64,000 bases of DNA. Origin: Variovorax gracilis. Lineage in GTDB: Bacteria; Pseudomonadota; Gammaproteobacteria; Burkholderiales; Burkholderiaceae_C. Below, in pieces: positions 36,679 to 49,298 of the stretch. The notes beneath the pieces were generated by a model. That model was not told the origin of the DNA. It was given only the letters and a program-made list of their open reading frames with translations, and did no database searches. The position numbers were made by a program, and so were the translations under genes. Position 1 is the first letter of the stretch, and the number at the start of each line of letters is the position of its first letter. The stretch lies in assembly GCF_030317115.1 (NCBI RefSeq), contig NZ_JASZYF010000004.1, positions 331,225 through 395,224 on the forward strand, read 5' to 3'.

Positions 36679-37893
36679 ATGTTGCTTCCTGACTCTGCCG
36701 TCCTGAGCGCGGCCATCGACTGGCTCGGACACGGCTTGTGGGACCTCACGTGGTGGCAAGTCGTGCTGTACACGCTCGTCACCACGCACATCACGATCGC
36801 GGCAGTCACGATCTTCCTGCACCGGACGCAGACGCACCGGGCCATGGATCTGGGCCCGATCCCGTCGCATTTCTTCCGCTTCTGGCTGTGGCTCGGCACC
36901 GGCATGGTGACGAAAGAGTGGGTGGCCATCCACCGCAAGCACCACGCCAAGTGCGAAACCGAGGAAGACCCGCACAGCCCGCAAGTCAAGGGCATCGACG
37001 AAGTCATGTGGCGCGGCGCGGAGCTGTACCGCAAGGAATCGAAAAACAAGGAAACGATGGAGCGTTTCGGCCACGGCACGCCCAATGACTGGATCGAGCG
37101 CAACCTGTATTCGCGCTTCAGCTGGCAAGGCGTTGGCCTGATGCTGATCATCAACGTTGCCCTGTTCGGCGGCTTGGGCCTGACGGTCTGGGCTGTCCAG
37201 ATGCTGTGGATTCCGTTCTGGGCCGCCGGCGTCGTCAACGGCATCGGTCACTTCTGGGGCTACCGCAACTTCGAAGCCACTGACGCCAGCACTAACCTGA
37301 TTCCCTGGGGGATCATCATTGGTGGTGAAGAGCTGCACAACAACCATCACACCTATCCCACGTCGGCCAAGTTCTCGGTCAAGAAGTACGAGTTCGACAT
37401 CGGCTGGGTCTATATCAGCCTGATGCAGAAGATCGGCTGGGCCAAGGTCAAGAAGCTGCCGCCGAAGCTGCAAATGGGCGATGTGGTGCCTGTCGCCAAC
37501 GAGAACACGCTCGAGGCCCTGATTGCCAATCGCTACGAAGTGATGGCCGGTTACGCCCGCGAAATGCGCCGTGCCACGCGCGATGAACTCGCCCAACTGA
37601 AAGCCAAGGGTGCGGACTTGTCGGTTCTCAAGGCTTCCAAGCGCTGGCTGCACCGTGACGACGACAAGGTGCCTGCTGCTGCGCGTTCGCAGTTGGTGCA
37701 GGCACGTGCCGCGCATCCGGTGCTCGACAAGATGGTGACGATGCGCGAAGAGTTGCGCCAGATGTGGCTCAACACCTCGCAGTCCCGCGAGCAACTGGCT
37801 GCCGATCTGGCCGCGTGGTGCCATCGGGCGGAGGCCAGTGGTATCGCAGGCCTGCGCGAGTTCTCGACGCGTCTGCGCGCGGCTCGCTCCTGA
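36679..37893 (+). CDS. Acyl-CoA/acyl-lipid fatty-acid desaturase
   Basis: A 404-residue membrane di-iron desaturase. Three histidine boxes are present: HRTQTHR, HRKHH and HNNHH, with membrane segments between. The C-terminal 130 residues are soluble and basic, longer than in minimal delta-9 desaturases. It introduces a double bond (probably delta-9) into acyl chains, adjusting membrane fluidity. In the 130-base upstream gap a T/A-rich stretch includes TTTAAAAT, a possible -10, and the dyad CCCTT-TT-AAGGG (36600-36611). Confidence 0.9.
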   Translation: MLLPDSAVLSAAIDWLGHGLWDLTWWQVVLYTLVTTHITIAAVTIFLHRTQTHRAMDLGPIPSHFFRFWLWLGTGMVTKEWVAIHRKHHAKCETEEDPHSPQVKGIDEVMWRGAELYRKESKNKETMERFGHGTPNDWIERNLYSRFSWQGVGLMLIINVALFGGLGLTVWAVQMLWIPFWAAGVVNGIGHFWGYRNFEATDASTNLIPWGIIIGGEELHNNHHTYPTSAKFSVKKYEFDIGWVYISLMQKIGWAKVKKLPPKLQMGDVVPVANENTLEALIANRYEVMAGYAREMRRATRDELAQLKAKGADLSVLKASKRWLHRDDDKVPAAARSQLVQARAAHPVLDKMVTMREELRQMWLNTSQSREQLAADLAAWCHRAEASGIAGLREFSTRLRAARS

Positions 37894-37922
37894 CGCTTGG
37901 GTCCTTCTTTCCCTGGCAACAC

Positions 37923-37951
37923 AAAAAGCCGGCTCATGAGCCGGCTTTTTT
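37923..37951 (+). terminator. Rho-independent terminator after the desaturase gene
   Basis: A perfect 28-base palindrome (AAAAAGCCGGCTCA joined to its complement, 37923-37950) ends in TTTTTT. It lies 29 bases past the desaturase stop. With A-runs on both sides it can act in both directions. Confidence 0.93.
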
Positions 37952-37986
37952 GCGTCCGCGGCGAGCCTTGCGGAAACGCGGGCAAC

Positions 37987-38017
37987 AAAAAACCCGCTGG
38001 GTCACAGCGGGTTTTTT
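37987..38017. terminator. Bidirectional terminator between desaturase and rpmG
   Basis: AAAAAACCCGCTG (37987-37999), loop GGTCA and CAGCGGGTTTTTT (38005-38017) form a strong 13-bp stem. It has T-runs in both readings. It lies 25 bases beyond the rpmG stop and is probably its terminator on the minus strand, and a second stop for the desaturase transcript. Confidence 0.9.
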
Positions 38018-38041
38018 GGCGTCTTGGAGAACCGGGCCGAA

Positions 38042-38215
38042 TTACTTCAGCTTGATTTCCTTGTATTCGACGTGCTTGCGTGCCTTGGGGTCGAACTTCA
38101 TGATCGACATCTTTTCAGGCATCGTCTTCTTGTTCTTGCTGGTCGTGTAGAAGTGGCCGGTACCCGCGGTGGATTCCAGCTTGATCTTTTCGCGTCCGCC
38201 TTTGCTCGTTGCCAT
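38042..38215 (-). CDS. rpmG: 50S ribosomal protein L33
   Basis: A 57-residue protein not long enough for most gene-finding cut-offs. It begins [18 protein letters not shown] and ends [10 protein letters not shown], the proteobacterial L33 pattern without zinc-binding cysteines. It lies 11 bases after rpmB on the minus strand, the normal rpmB-rpmG pair, and is followed by a strong terminator. Confidence 0.97.
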   Translation of the reverse strand: MATSKGGREKIKLESTAGTGHFYTTSKNKKTMPEKMSIMKFDPKARKHVEYKEIKLK

Positions 38216-38226
38216 GATTCAGCTCC

Positions 38227-38460
38227 TTAAGCTTGGCCGCGTGCGCGCAGGTCTGCGAGCACGGCGTCGATGCCGTTCTTGTCGATCAGGCGCAGGGCAG
38301 CGCTCGAAACACGCAGGCGAACCCAACGGTTTTCCGTTTCGACCCAGAAACGACGGTATTGCAGGTTCGGCAGGAACCGGCGCTTGGTTTTGTTGTTGGC
38401 GTGGGAAACATTGTTTCCGACCATCGGGCCTTTGCCCGTTACTTCGCATACGCGTGCCAT
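38227..38460 (-). CDS. rpmB: 50S ribosomal protein L28
   Basis: A 77-residue basic protein beginning [20 protein letters not shown] and containing [13 protein letters not shown], the standard L28 sequence. ATG 38460 is the universal start. It is the first gene of rpmBG, transcribed from a promoter overlapping the end of trxB. Its leader of about 150 bases is GC-rich with imperfect hairpins. Confidence 0.97.
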   Translation of the reverse strand: MARVCEVTGKGPMVGNNVSHANNKTKRRFLPNLQYRRFWVETENRWVRLRVSSAALRLIDKNGIDAVLADLRARGQA

Positions 38461-38610
38461 GGGGACACTCTTTCTTGAACAGCTGGCACCTGGCGCAATG
38501 AGATTGCGGGGTGGTTTGCAGCTTGACCTCGCCAGAAACGGGTGGCGGTACCCCGGCTTGCCGCAGGAACCCGGCTCCAAGATGGAGGGGTAGATTCGGC
38601 AAAGCCTTGG

Positions 38611-38637
38611 ATTATAGCCTTTTCACCGCCTGGCGGT

Positions 38638-38640
<3 letters not shown>
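38611..38640 (-). promoter_or_regulatory. Sigma-70-type promoter for rpmBG
   Basis: On the minus strand, a consensus -10 TATAAT (38616-38611) lies 18 bases after TGAACC (38640-38635), whose first three bases are the trxB stop codon. The inverted repeat ACCGCC-A-GGCGGT between may be part of the trxB terminator. The start site would give a leader of about 145 bases. Confidence 0.6.
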
Positions 38641-40435
<1,795 letters not shown>

Positions 40436-40565
40436 CCATCCGGCCGGGCGCACCGCTGCGCACTGGCCCTTTCATTGCCGGCCCTGACAACGCGGCTGCG
40501 ATGTTCTTCGTTGTAGTTTTTCTGGACCACCGGCCCGCTGCTGCGGACCGGTCGTTGTGCCGTTC

Positions 40566-42947
40566 ATGACTTATTCGCTCAACACCCTTCAATCGTCTTC
40601 GTCGAACGAAGCGCCGCCGGTGCGTCTTCGCGCCATGCGCTTCGCGCACGAGATCACCCTGATTGCCGGCTTCGTCGCCCTGTTGTTCTGGCTGCTTTCG
40701 ATGCTGAGCTTCACGCCCTCCGATGCCGCCTGGTCGACCTCGGGCACGGGCGGAGAGGTCAAGAACTGGGGCGGCCGCATCGGCGCCTGGCTTGCGGATG
40801 CGAGCTACTTCCTGGCCGGGTACTCGGTCTGGTGGTGCCTGGCGGCCGGTCTTCGCGTCTGGCTTTCGTCGCTGGCCGGATGGATGCGCGGCGGCGAAGC
40901 CAACTCGGCCGAGCAGACCCCCCGCGGGCCGTTCAATCGCAGCCGCCTGGCCTTCTGGTTCGGCTTGATCCTGCTTCTGTGCGCCAGTGCGATGCTCGAA
41001 TGGTCGCGTCTCTACCGTCTCGAATTTCGCTTGCCGGGGCACGGCGGCGGAATACTCGGCTATCTCGTCGGACCAGCCAGCGTTAAATGGATGGGCTTCA
41101 CCGGATCGGCACTGATTGCCATTGCGGCCGGCGTGATCGGCTCGGCGCTCGTGTTTCGATTTTCATGGGGCCAGATCGCCGAGCGCATCGGCTCGCGTCT
41201 GTATTCCCTTTTCGAGTCCCGCCGCGAGAAGCGGGAGATCGCTCAGGATATCGCCATGGGCAAGCAGGCCGTGCGCGAACGCGAAGAACTGGCGTCCACC
41301 GACCACGGATCGCTGGAGGCGTCGGACGAGGAACTCCGCATCGTCCCGCGCGCCAAGCGCAAGGCTCCTTCGCCGCCGGTGCAGATCGAACCTGCCCTCG
41401 CCGAAGTGCCGCGCAGCGATCGAGTCGCCAAGGAACGCCAGAAGCCCCTGTTCCGCGAACTGCCCGACAGCAAGCTGCCGCAAGTCGATCTCCTCGATGC
41501 CGCGCAGGCGCGGCAGGAAACCGTCTCGGCCGACACGCTGGAGATGACATCGCGCCTGATCGAGAAAAAGCTGAAGGACTTCGGCGTCGAGGTGCGTGTC
41601 GTGCTTGCTTCGCCGGGCCCGGTGATCACGCGCTACGAGATCGAACCGGCCACGGGCGTGAAGGGCTCGCAGATCGTCAATCTCGCGAAGGACCTGGCGC
41701 GCTCGCTGTCGCTGGTGTCGATCCGCGTGGTCGAGACGATTCCCGGCAAGAATTACATGGCGCTCGAACTGCCGAACGCCAAGCGCCAATCGATCAAGCT
41801 CAGCGAAATCCTCGGCTCGCAGGTCTATAACGAAGGCAAGTCGATGCTCACGATGGGCCTCGGCAAGGACATCGTCGGCAATCCGGTGGTGGCCGATCTG
41901 GCCAAGATGCCGCACGTGTTGGTGGCCGGCACCACGGGTTCGGGCAAGTCGGTCGGTATCAACGCCATGATCCTGAGCCTTCTCTACAAGGCTGAGGCGC
42001 GCGATGTCCGCCTGCTGATGATCGACCCGAAGATGCTGGAAATGTCGGTCTACGAGGGCATCCCGCACCTGCTGGCACCGGTCGTGACCGACATGCGCCA
42101 GGCAGCCCACGGCCTCAACTGGTGCGTGGCCGAGATGGAGCGCCGCTACAAGCTCATGAGCAAGCTGGGCGTTCGAAACCTGGCGGGCTACAACACCAAG
42201 ATCGACGAAGCGAAGGCACGCGAGGAGTTCATCTACAACCCCTTCAGCCTTACGCCCGACAGCCCCGAGCCGCTGGCGCGCGAGCCGCACATCGTCGTGG
42301 TCATCGACGAACTCGCCGACCTGATGATGGTCGTCGGCAAGAAGATCGAAGAACTGATCGCCCGCCTCGCGCAGAAGGCGCGCGCGGCCGGCATCCACCT
42401 GATCCTGGCGACGCAGCGCCCGAGCGTGGATGTGATCACGGGCCTCATCAAGGCCAACATCCCGACCCGCATTGCCTTCCAGGTGTCGAGCAAGATCGAC
42501 TCGCGAACCATCCTGGACCAGATGGGCGCCGAGGCGCTGCTGGGCATGGGTGACATGCTCTACATGCCGAGCGGCACCGGCCTGCCGGTCCGCGTGCACG
42601 GCGCCTTCGTGAGCGACGAGGAAGTGCACCGCGTGGTGGCCTACCTCAAGTCTCAAGGGGAACCGGACTACATCGAAGGGGTGCTCGAAGGCGGTACCGT
42701 TGACGGTGACGGCGACTTGCTCGGTGAAGGCGGTGGTGATGGTGGTGAAAAGGACCCGATGTACGACCAGGCGGTCGAAGTGGTGCTCAAGAACCGCAAG
42801 GCGAGCATTTCGCTGGTGCAGCGTCACCTGAAGATCGGCTACAACCGCGCCGCTCGCCTGGTCGAGGACATGGAGAACGCCGGCTTGGTCAGCGCGATGA
42901 GCGGCAGTGGCCAGCGCGAGATCCTCGTGCCAGCGCGGACGGAGTGA
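40566..42947 (+). CDS. ftsK: DNA translocase FtsK
   Basis: A 793-residue DNA pump. Four membrane segments lie in the first 200 residues, then a short linker, then the RecA-like motor with Walker A GTTGSGKS (about 454-461) and Walker [14 protein letters not shown]. The C-terminal gamma winged helix reads [20 protein letters not shown] and binds KOPS sites. It coordinates chromosome dimer resolution with division. ATG 40566 is preferred to GTG 40557. The next gene, lolA, follows by 35 bases, the conserved ftsK-lolA-rarA order. Confidence 0.96.
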   Translation: MTYSLNTLQSSSSNEAPPVRLRAMRFAHEITLIAGFVALLFWLLSMLSFTPSDAAWSTSGTGGEVKNWGGRIGAWLADASYFLAGYSVWWCLAAGLRVWLSSLAGWMRGGEANSAEQTPRGPFNRSRLAFWFGLILLLCASAMLEWSRLYRLEFRLPGHGGGILGYLVGPASVKWMGFTGSALIAIAAGVIGSALVFRFSWGQIAERIGSRLYSLFESRREKREIAQDIAMGKQAVREREELASTDHGSLEASDEELRIVPRAKRKAPSPPVQIEPALAEVPRSDRVAKERQKPLFRELPDSKLPQVDLLDAAQARQETVSADTLEMTSRLIEKKLKDFGVEVRVVLASPGPVITRYEIEPATGVKGSQIVNLAKDLARSLSLVSIRVVETIPGKNYMALELPNAKRQSIKLSEILGSQVYNEGKSMLTMGLGKDIVGNPVVADLAKMPHVLVAGTTGSGKSVGINAMILSLLYKAEARDVRLLMIDPKMLEMSVYEGIPHLLAPVVTDMRQAAHGLNWCVAEMERRYKLMSKLGVRNLAGYNTKIDEAKAREEFIYNPFSLTPDSPEPLAREPHIVVVIDELADLMMVVGKKIEELIARLAQKARAAGIHLILATQRPSVDVITGLIKANIPTRIAFQVSSKIDSRTILDQMGAEALLGMGDMLYMPSGTGLPVRVHGAFVSDEEVHRVVAYLKSQGEPDYIEGVLEGGTVDGDGDLLGEGGGDGGEKDPMYDQAVEVVLKNRKASISLVQRHLKIGYNRAARLVEDMENAGLVSAMSGSGQREILVPARTE

Positions 42948-42982
42948 ACGGGCCTGGCTTTGCCGGCGACGGAGAAATCGAG

Positions 42983-43621
42983 ATGGCAATGAAGAAGTTG
43001 ATCGTGGGCGGCTTGCTTGCCCTGGGGATGAGCGGGGTCTGGGCTGGCGGAATGGAAAGCCTCGAGGCGTTCGTCAAATCGGTGAAGTCGGGCCGCGCCG
43101 AGTTCACGCAGACCGTGACTTCGCCGCCCAAGGATGGACAGACCTCGCGTGCGAAGGTGTCGACGGGCACCTTCGAATTCCAGCGGCCTGGGAAATTCAG
43201 GTTCGACTACAAGAAGCCGTTCGTCCAGACCATCGTTGCCGATGGCCAGACGCTGTGGCTCTACGACGCCGACTTGAACCAGGTCACCCAGCGCAAGCAG
43301 GCACAGGCGCTCGGTTCGACGCCCGCAGCGCTGATTGCCGCGGCGCCCGATCTGCGTGCCTTGCAAGCCGATTTCACCCTTGAAGCTGCGCCGGAGCGCG
43401 ATGGCCTCCAATGGGTCAAGGCGAGTCCCAAGAACAAGGACGGGCAACTGCAGAGCGTGCAGATCGGTTTCCAGGGCGAGGCCCTGGCCTCGCTGGAAAT
43501 CCTGGACAGTTTTGGCCAAAGTTCAGTGCTGAAGTTCAGCAAGGTCGAGGTCAATCCGGCGCTCCCCGCCAGCACCTTCGTGTTCAAGACGCCGGCTGGC
43601 GCCGACGTGGTCCGCCAATAG
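42983..43621 (+). CDS. lolA: Outer-membrane lipoprotein carrier protein LolA
   Basis: A 212-residue periplasmic chaperone. A signal peptide (KKLIVGGLLALGMSGVWAGG) precedes the LolA half-barrel with the pattern GTFEFQRPGKFRFDYKKP and DGQTLWLYDADLNQV. It shuttles lipoproteins from LolCDE to LolB. ATG 42983 is chosen with GGAG nearby; ATG 42989 is also possible. Its gene lies between ftsK and rarA as in many proteobacteria. Confidence 0.94.
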   Translation: MAMKKLIVGGLLALGMSGVWAGGMESLEAFVKSVKSGRAEFTQTVTSPPKDGQTSRAKVSTGTFEFQRPGKFRFDYKKPFVQTIVADGQTLWLYDADLNQVTQRKQAQALGSTPAALIAAAPDLRALQADFTLEAAPERDGLQWVKASPKNKDGQLQSVQIGFQGEALASLEILDSFGQSSVLKFSKVEVNPALPASTFVFKTPAGADVVRQ

Positions 43622-43640
43622 CGTCGGCGCTTCCAAGCGG

Positions 43641-44009
43641 CTAGCCCCAGGCCACCAGGTACCAGCCGGCGCAGATCAGCAAGCCGGTCAATGCCAGGAC
43701 GCACTGGCCCGGCATGCCGAAGATCGCCACCGTGTTGCCGTCGCCCTCGAACGCGTCGGGTGGGAGCGTACTGCGAAGATTCCGGCCGAACAGGAAGATG
43801 TCCACGGTCATGAGCACCGTGAACAGGATCATGCCGACGGACAGGTGCTGCAGCGTCAGCGCGCCGAGCACCGCGGCGGCCTTGGTGTCGGCAAAGAGCT
43901 TTGCAATGGCAAATGCGCCGCCGTTCACAGAGAAAAGCAGGCCATAGCGCCGGTGCTTGCCAGCCTCGTAGTCCTTGAAGCTTGCGGGGAGTTCCTTGGC
44001 TTGACGCAT
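43641..44009 (-). CDS. Small integral membrane protein of unknown function
   Basis: A 122-residue protein encoded opposite to its neighbours between lolA and rarA. It has three hydrophobic segments (RRYGLLFSVNGGAFAIAKLF region, LSVGMILFTVLMTVDIFLFG, and ALTGLLICAGWYLVAWG). I know no family for it. Its start is uncertain: ATG 44009 or an upstream in-frame ATG at 44039. It begins 85 bases from the divergent rarA. Confidence 0.65.
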   Translation of the reverse strand: MRQAKELPASFKDYEAGKHRRYGLLFSVNGGAFAIAKLFADTKAAAVLGALTLQHLSVGMILFTVLMTVDIFLFGRNLRSTLPPDAFEGDGNTVAIFGMPGQCVLALTGLLICAGWYLVAWG

Positions 44010-44093
44010 GCGATCACCTTCGGCCGCACCGGGCTCCATGTCAAGGGCTTGTCGCGCGCGACTTAGGATGCTGGGCGACACTACGCGCTTCCG

Positions 44094-45386
44094 ATGGCTA
44101 CCTCCACTCACCAACCCCTCGCCGAACGCCTGCGACCCAAGAACCTGGGCGCGGTCATCGGCCAACAACACCTGCTGGGCCCTGGCATGCCACTGCGCAT
44201 TGCCTTCGAGTCGGGCCAGCCGCACTCCTGCATCCTCTGGGGGCCACCCGGCGTGGGCAAGACCACCATAGCGCGCCTCATGGCCGACGCGTTCGACGCG
44301 CAGTTCCTGAGCATCAGCGCCGTGCTCGGCGGCGTGAAGGACATTCGCGACGCAGTCGATCGCGCGACCGCAGCACGTGATGGTCTCGAGCAACGCCGCA
44401 CCATCGTCTTCGTCGACGAGGTTCATCGGTTCAACAAGAGCCAGCAGGACGCGTTCCTGCCACATGTGGAGTCCGGACTCTTCACGTTCATTGGCGCGAC
44501 CACCGAGAACCCTTCGTTTGAAGTGAACTCGGCGCTGCTGTCCCGGGCTGCGGTCTATGTGCTGCAGCCACTGGGCGAGGACGATCTCAAGCAGATCGTG
44601 GCGCGCGCGCAGGACATCCAGGCCGTGCCGGCCATCGATGCGAAGGCCGTGGACCGCCTCGTGGCCTACGCCGACGGCGACGCCAGGCGACTCCTCAACA
44701 CCCTTGAAACGCTGGCGGTCGCAGCGCGCGCGGAGAAGCTGGACAACATCACGGACGAGTGGCTGCTGCGTGTTCTCGGTGAACGCATGCGGCGCTACGA
44801 CAAGGGCGGCGAGCAGTTCTACGACACGATCTCCGCGCTGCACAAATCGGTGCGCGGCAGCGATCCGGATGCCTCGCTCTATTGGTTCGTGCGCATGCTC
44901 GACGGCGGCGCCGACCCGCGCTACATGGCACGCCGATTGGTGCGCATGGCCAGCGAGGACATCGGATTGGCCGACCCCCGCGCGCTGCGCCTTGCTCTGG
45001 ATGCCGCAGAGGTGTACGAGAGGCTCGGTTCGCCCGAAGGCGAGCTGGCGCTGGCCGAGTGCGTGGTGTACCTCGCGATCGCACCGAAGTCGAATGCGGT
45101 CTACAAGGCCTACAACGAGGTCCGTGCCTTCATCAAGTCAGACGGCACGCGCCCGGTGCCGATGCATCTGCGCAATGCGCCGACCAAGCTCATGAAGCAG
45201 CTCGACTATGGAAAGGGCTACCGCTACGCCCATGACGAGGAGGGCGGATTCGCGGCGGGAGAGAGCTACATGCCCGAAGGTCTCCACCCGCCGCCCTTCT
45301 ACCGACCCGTGGAGCGCGGCCTGGAGATCCGCATTGCGGAAAAGCTACGCGAGCTGCGAAAACGAAACCAAGAAGTTTCAGGTTAG
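44094..45386 (+). CDS. rarA: Replication-associated recombination protein A
   Basis: A 430-residue AAA+ ATPase of the RarA/Mgs1/WRNIP1 family. Walker [10 protein letters not shown] (50-58), Walker [21 protein letters not shown], sensor 1 [19 protein letters not shown], and the C-terminal tetramerisation domain ([19 protein letters not shown]) are seen. It acts at stalled forks. The usual ftsK-lolA-rarA cluster supports the call. Confidence 0.96.
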   Translation: MATSTHQPLAERLRPKNLGAVIGQQHLLGPGMPLRIAFESGQPHSCILWGPPGVGKTTIARLMADAFDAQFLSISAVLGGVKDIRDAVDRATAARDGLEQRRTIVFVDEVHRFNKSQQDAFLPHVESGLFTFIGATTENPSFEVNSALLSRAAVYVLQPLGEDDLKQIVARAQDIQAVPAIDAKAVDRLVAYADGDARRLLNTLETLAVAARAEKLDNITDEWLLRVLGERMRRYDKGGEQFYDTISALHKSVRGSDPDASLYWFVRMLDGGADPRYMARRLVRMASEDIGLADPRALRLALDAAEVYERLGSPEGELALAECVVYLAIAPKSNAVYKAYNEVRAFIKSDGTRPVPMHLRNAPTKLMKQLDYGKGYRYAHDEEGGFAAGESYMPEGLHPPPFYRPVERGLEIRIAEKLRELRKRNQEVSG

Positions 45387-45491
45387 AAACAGGTCGATTT
45401 CCCACGCCTGCCTTCCCCTGGACGCCAGCGGGAAAACCCCGCCGCAAAACGCACCAGATTGGCATCCGGGCGTGACTACAATCCCGCCCAC

Positions 45492-45525
45492 AAACCCGCC
45501 GTCGTCACATGCTGGCGGGTTTTTT
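45492..45525 (+). terminator. Rho-independent terminator between rarA and liv operon
   Basis: AAACCCGCC (45492-45500) pairs with GGCGGGTTT (45514-45522) across a 13-base loop, followed by TTT. It is 105 bases after rarA. The remaining 85 bases before livH contain no further element that I can name. Confidence 0.85.
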
Positions 45526-45610
45526 GCTAAGTGAAACCAAGGCGTCAATCCGGTACGCCGGGTCGAGGCACCTCTCAAGGGTGCTGCCACAAAATTAGGG
45601 AGCTCTCGAT

Positions 45611-46540
45611 ATGGACACCTTGCTGCAGCAGATCATCAACGGTCTGGTTCTAGGCAGCATGTACGCCTTGATAGCCTTGGGCTATACCATGGTGTACGGC
45701 ATTATCAATCTCATCAATTTCGCACACGGTGAAGTGCTCATGGTCGGAGCGCTCACCAGTTGGACCATCATCGGGCTCATGCAGGAGTCGATGCCGGGCA
45801 CGCCGGGCTGGATCATCCTGATCATTGCCCTGCTCATTGCCTGCGTGGTCGCCGCGACGCTCAATTTCGTCATCGAGAAAGTGGCCTACCGGCCGCTGCG
45901 GAACAGCCCGAAGCTGGCGCCCCTGATCACCGCGATCGGCATGTCCATCCTGCTTCAGACGCTCGCGATGATCATCTGGAAGCCCACCAACAAGGCCTAT
46001 CCGAACCTGCTGCCGACGACGCCCATCCATGTGGGCGGCGCGGTGATCTCGCCGACGCAGGTCATGATCTTGAGCGTCACGGCGATCTGCCTGGCCATCC
46101 TGACCTGGCTGGTCAACTACACCAAGCTCGGCCGCGCGATGCGCGCCACCGCCGAGAACCCGCGCGTCGCGGCGCTGATGGGCATCCGCCCCGACATGGT
46201 CATTTCGGCAACGTTCATCATCGGTGCCGTGCTCGCCGCGGTGGCCGGCGTGATGTATGCGTCCAACTACGGCATCGCGCAGCACGCGATGGGCTTCATT
46301 CCCGGCCTGAAGGCCTTCACGGCGGCTGTGTTCGGCGGCATCGGCAACCTGGCCGGTGCGGTGGTCGGCGGCATCCTGCTGGGGTTGATCGAAGCCATCG
46401 GCTCGGGCTACATCGGCGCACTGACGGGCGATGTGCTGGGCAGCCACTACAGCGACATCTTCGCGTTCATCGTTCTGATCATCATGCTGACGCTGCGGCC
46501 CTCGGGCCTGCTCGGCGAACGTGTGGCGGACCGGGCTTGA
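45611..46540 (+). CDS. livH: Branched-chain amino acid ABC transporter permease LivH
   Basis: A 309-residue permease with eight hydrophobic segments. The conserved LivH region GLVLGSMYALIALGYTMVYG and INLINFAHGEVLMVGA is at the N-terminus, and the EAA-like loop is LMGIRPDMVISATF. It is the first gene of a livHMGF order, 10 bases before livM. The matching binding protein is not in this cluster. Confidence 0.94.
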   Translation: MDTLLQQIINGLVLGSMYALIALGYTMVYGIINLINFAHGEVLMVGALTSWTIIGLMQESMPGTPGWIILIIALLIACVVAATLNFVIEKVAYRPLRNSPKLAPLITAIGMSILLQTLAMIIWKPTNKAYPNLLPTTPIHVGGAVISPTQVMILSVTAICLAILTWLVNYTKLGRAMRATAENPRVAALMGIRPDMVISATFIIGAVLAAVAGVMYASNYGIAQHAMGFIPGLKAFTAAVFGGIGNLAGAVVGGILLGLIEAIGSGYIGALTGDVLGSHYSDIFAFIVLIIMLTLRPSGLLGERVADRA

Positions 46541-46550
46541 GGAGCGCACC

Positions 46551-47732
46551 ATGAAGAACAGCAAGAACATCGTCTTCTTCGTGCTCGGCGCGGTTGCCCT
46601 GCTGGTGCTGCCGCTGCTGCTGCAAAGCCAGGGCAACGCCTGGGTCCGCATCGCGGACATCGCATTGCTCTACGTAATGCTGGCGCTGGGCCTCAACATC
46701 GTGGTGGGCTATGCAGGCCTGCTAGACCTCGGCTACGTCGCGTTCTTTGCGATCGGCGCGTACCTGTATGCGCTTCTCGGGTCGCCTCACCTGACCGACA
46801 CATTCCCGGCCGTCAAGGCCATGTTCCCGAACGGGCTGCACAGCTCGCTCTTGCTGGTGATCCCGGCGGCGCTCGGACTGGCGGCGCTGTTCGGCGCATT
46901 ACTGGGCGCGCCAACGCTCAAGCTGCGCGGCGACTACCTGGCAATCGTGACGCTCGGCTTCGGCGAAATCATCCGCGTGTTCCTGAACAACCTGGACCAC
47001 CCGATCAACCTCACCAATGGACCGAAGGGCATCACTGCCATCGACCCGATCCATTTCTGGGGTCTGAACCTGGGCAAGCCGTTGAAGTTCGACGGTTTCA
47101 CCATCTCCTCGGTGACCCTTTACTACTACCTGTTCCTGGCGCTGGTGATCTTCACCATCATCATTTCGCATCGCCTGCAGGTGTCGCGCATCGGCCGCGC
47201 CTGGATGGCGATCCGCGAAGACGAGATCGCCGCCAAGGCCATGGGCATCAACACCCGCAACATGAAGCTGCTGGCCTTCGGCATGGGCGCGAGCTTCGGC
47301 GGCGTCTCCGGAGCGATGTTCGCGTCGTTCCAGGGCTTCGTTTCCCCCGAGTCCTTCAGCCTGATGGAGTCGGTGATGATCGTCGCGATGGTGGTGCTGG
47401 GCGGCATCGGCCACTTGCCCGGCGTGATTCTGGGCGCGGTTCTGCTGGCCGCGCTGCCCGAGGTGCTGCGTTACGTGGCTGGGCCGCTGCAGGCCATGAC
47501 CGACGGTCGCCTGGACGCCTCGATCCTGCGCCAGTTGTTCATTGCACTGGCGATGATCATCATCATGCTGGTGCGTCCGCGAGGCCTCTGGCCTTCGCCG
47601 GAGCACGGCAAGTCACTGGCGCGCAAGGGGACTGCTCCCGCTTCCGGCATGCCGGCCGCCGCGCCGGGCATCGAGGCTCCGGCCGATGAAGTGCCGGGTG
47701 CCGCGTCGCGTCCCATGTCGATCAATCCGTGA
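46551..47732 (+). CDS. livM: Branched-chain amino acid ABC transporter permease LivM
   Basis: A 393-residue permease. The LivM core has ALGLNIVVGYAGLLDLGY and AMGINTRNMKLLAFGMGA. The C-terminus carries a Pro/Ala-rich extension of about 50 residues (from about 345) beyond the usual end at RPRGLWPSPEH. ATG 46551 is used. It forms the second half of the permease with LivH. Confidence 0.93.
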   Translation: MKNSKNIVFFVLGAVALLVLPLLLQSQGNAWVRIADIALLYVMLALGLNIVVGYAGLLDLGYVAFFAIGAYLYALLGSPHLTDTFPAVKAMFPNGLHSSLLLVIPAALGLAALFGALLGAPTLKLRGDYLAIVTLGFGEIIRVFLNNLDHPINLTNGPKGITAIDPIHFWGLNLGKPLKFDGFTISSVTLYYYLFLALVIFTIIISHRLQVSRIGRAWMAIREDEIAAKAMGINTRNMKLLAFGMGASFGGVSGAMFASFQGFVSPESFSLMESVMIVAMVVLGGIGHLPGVILGAVLLAALPEVLRYVAGPLQAMTDGRLDASILRQLFIALAMIIIMLVRPRGLWPSPEHGKSLARKGTAPASGMPAAAPGIEAPADEVPGAASRPMSINP

Positions 47733-47749
47733 GCGAGGAGAGCACGACA

Positions 47750-48520
47750 ATGACTGAAACCATCCTCAACGTTCACGGCATCTCCAAGCGCTTCGGCGGC
47801 CTGCAAGCGCTGTCCGATGTCGGCATCAAAATCCAGCGCGGTCAGGTCTACGGATTGATCGGCCCCAACGGCGCCGGCAAGACCACCTTCTTCAACGTCA
47901 TCACGGGCCTCTATACGCCTGACAGCGGCACCTTCGAACTGGCCGGCAAGCCCTACCAGCCGACAGCAGTCCACGAAGTCGCCAAGGCCGGCATCGCACG
48001 CACGTTCCAGAACATCCGGCTCTTCTCGGAAATGACCGCACTCGAGAACGTGATGGTCGGGCGCCACATCCGCACGCATTCGGGCGTTTTCGGGGCGATC
48101 TTCCGTACCGGCGGCTTCAAGGCCGAGGAAGCCGCGATCGCCGAGCGTGCGCATGAATTGCTCGACTACGTCGGTATCGGCAAGTTTGCAGACTACAAGG
48201 CGCGAACGCTTAGCTACGGCGACCAGCGCCGTCTCGAAATCGCACGCGCCCTGGCGACCGACCCCCAACTCATCGCGCTCGACGAGCCCGCGGCCGGCAT
48301 GAACGCCACCGAGAAGGTGCTCCTTCGCGAACTGATCGACCGCATCCGCAAGGACGATCGCACCATCCTGCTGATCGAGCACGATGTGAAGCTCGTGATG
48401 GGCCTGTGCGACCGCGTGACGGTCCTGGACTACGGCAAGCAGATTGCGGAAGGCACGCCCGCGGACGTGCAGCGGAATGAAAAGGTGATCGAGGCCTACC
48501 TCGGCACGGGAGGACACTGA
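47750..48520 (+). CDS. livG: ABC transporter ATP-binding protein LivG
   Basis: A 256-residue ATPase with Walker A GPNGAGKTT, signature LSYGDQRRLEIARALA, and Walker B LIALDEPAAGMN. The ATG at 47750 has GAGGAG 9 bases upstream; an in-frame GTG at 47729 is an alternative. It energises LivHM with LivF. Confidence 0.95.
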   Translation: MTETILNVHGISKRFGGLQALSDVGIKIQRGQVYGLIGPNGAGKTTFFNVITGLYTPDSGTFELAGKPYQPTAVHEVAKAGIARTFQNIRLFSEMTALENVMVGRHIRTHSGVFGAIFRTGGFKAEEAAIAERAHELLDYVGIGKFADYKARTLSYGDQRRLEIARALATDPQLIALDEPAAGMNATEKVLLRELIDRIRKDDRTILLIEHDVKLVMGLCDRVTVLDYGKQIAEGTPADVQRNEKVIEAYLGTGGH

Positions 48521-48521
48521 G

Positions 48522-49238
<717 letters not shown>

Positions 49239-49277
49239 TCAGCGGGGCCGCAGGTATCTCCTCCTCGAAGGGGGCGC

Positions 49278-49298
49278 GACGCGAGCAGGCCTCGCGTC
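49278..49298. other. Stem-loop overlapping the end of the Bug gene
   Basis: GACGCGAG-CAGGC-CTCGCGTC is a perfect 8-bp hairpin between the convergent livF and Bug genes, including two bases of the Bug stop. It has no T-run; it may nevertheless help transcripts to end. Confidence 0.4.

Noticed and set aside
40490..40560. GC-rich hairpin before ftsK as a terminator
   Set aside because: The imperfect stem ACCGGCCCGC/GCGGACCGGT has no T-run on either side, so I do not call it a terminator.
45459..45482. TTGGCA...TACAAT as promoter for the liv operon
   Set aside because: The spacer is only 12 bases, too short for sigma-70, the sigma-54 spacing does not fit, and a terminator lies directly downstream.
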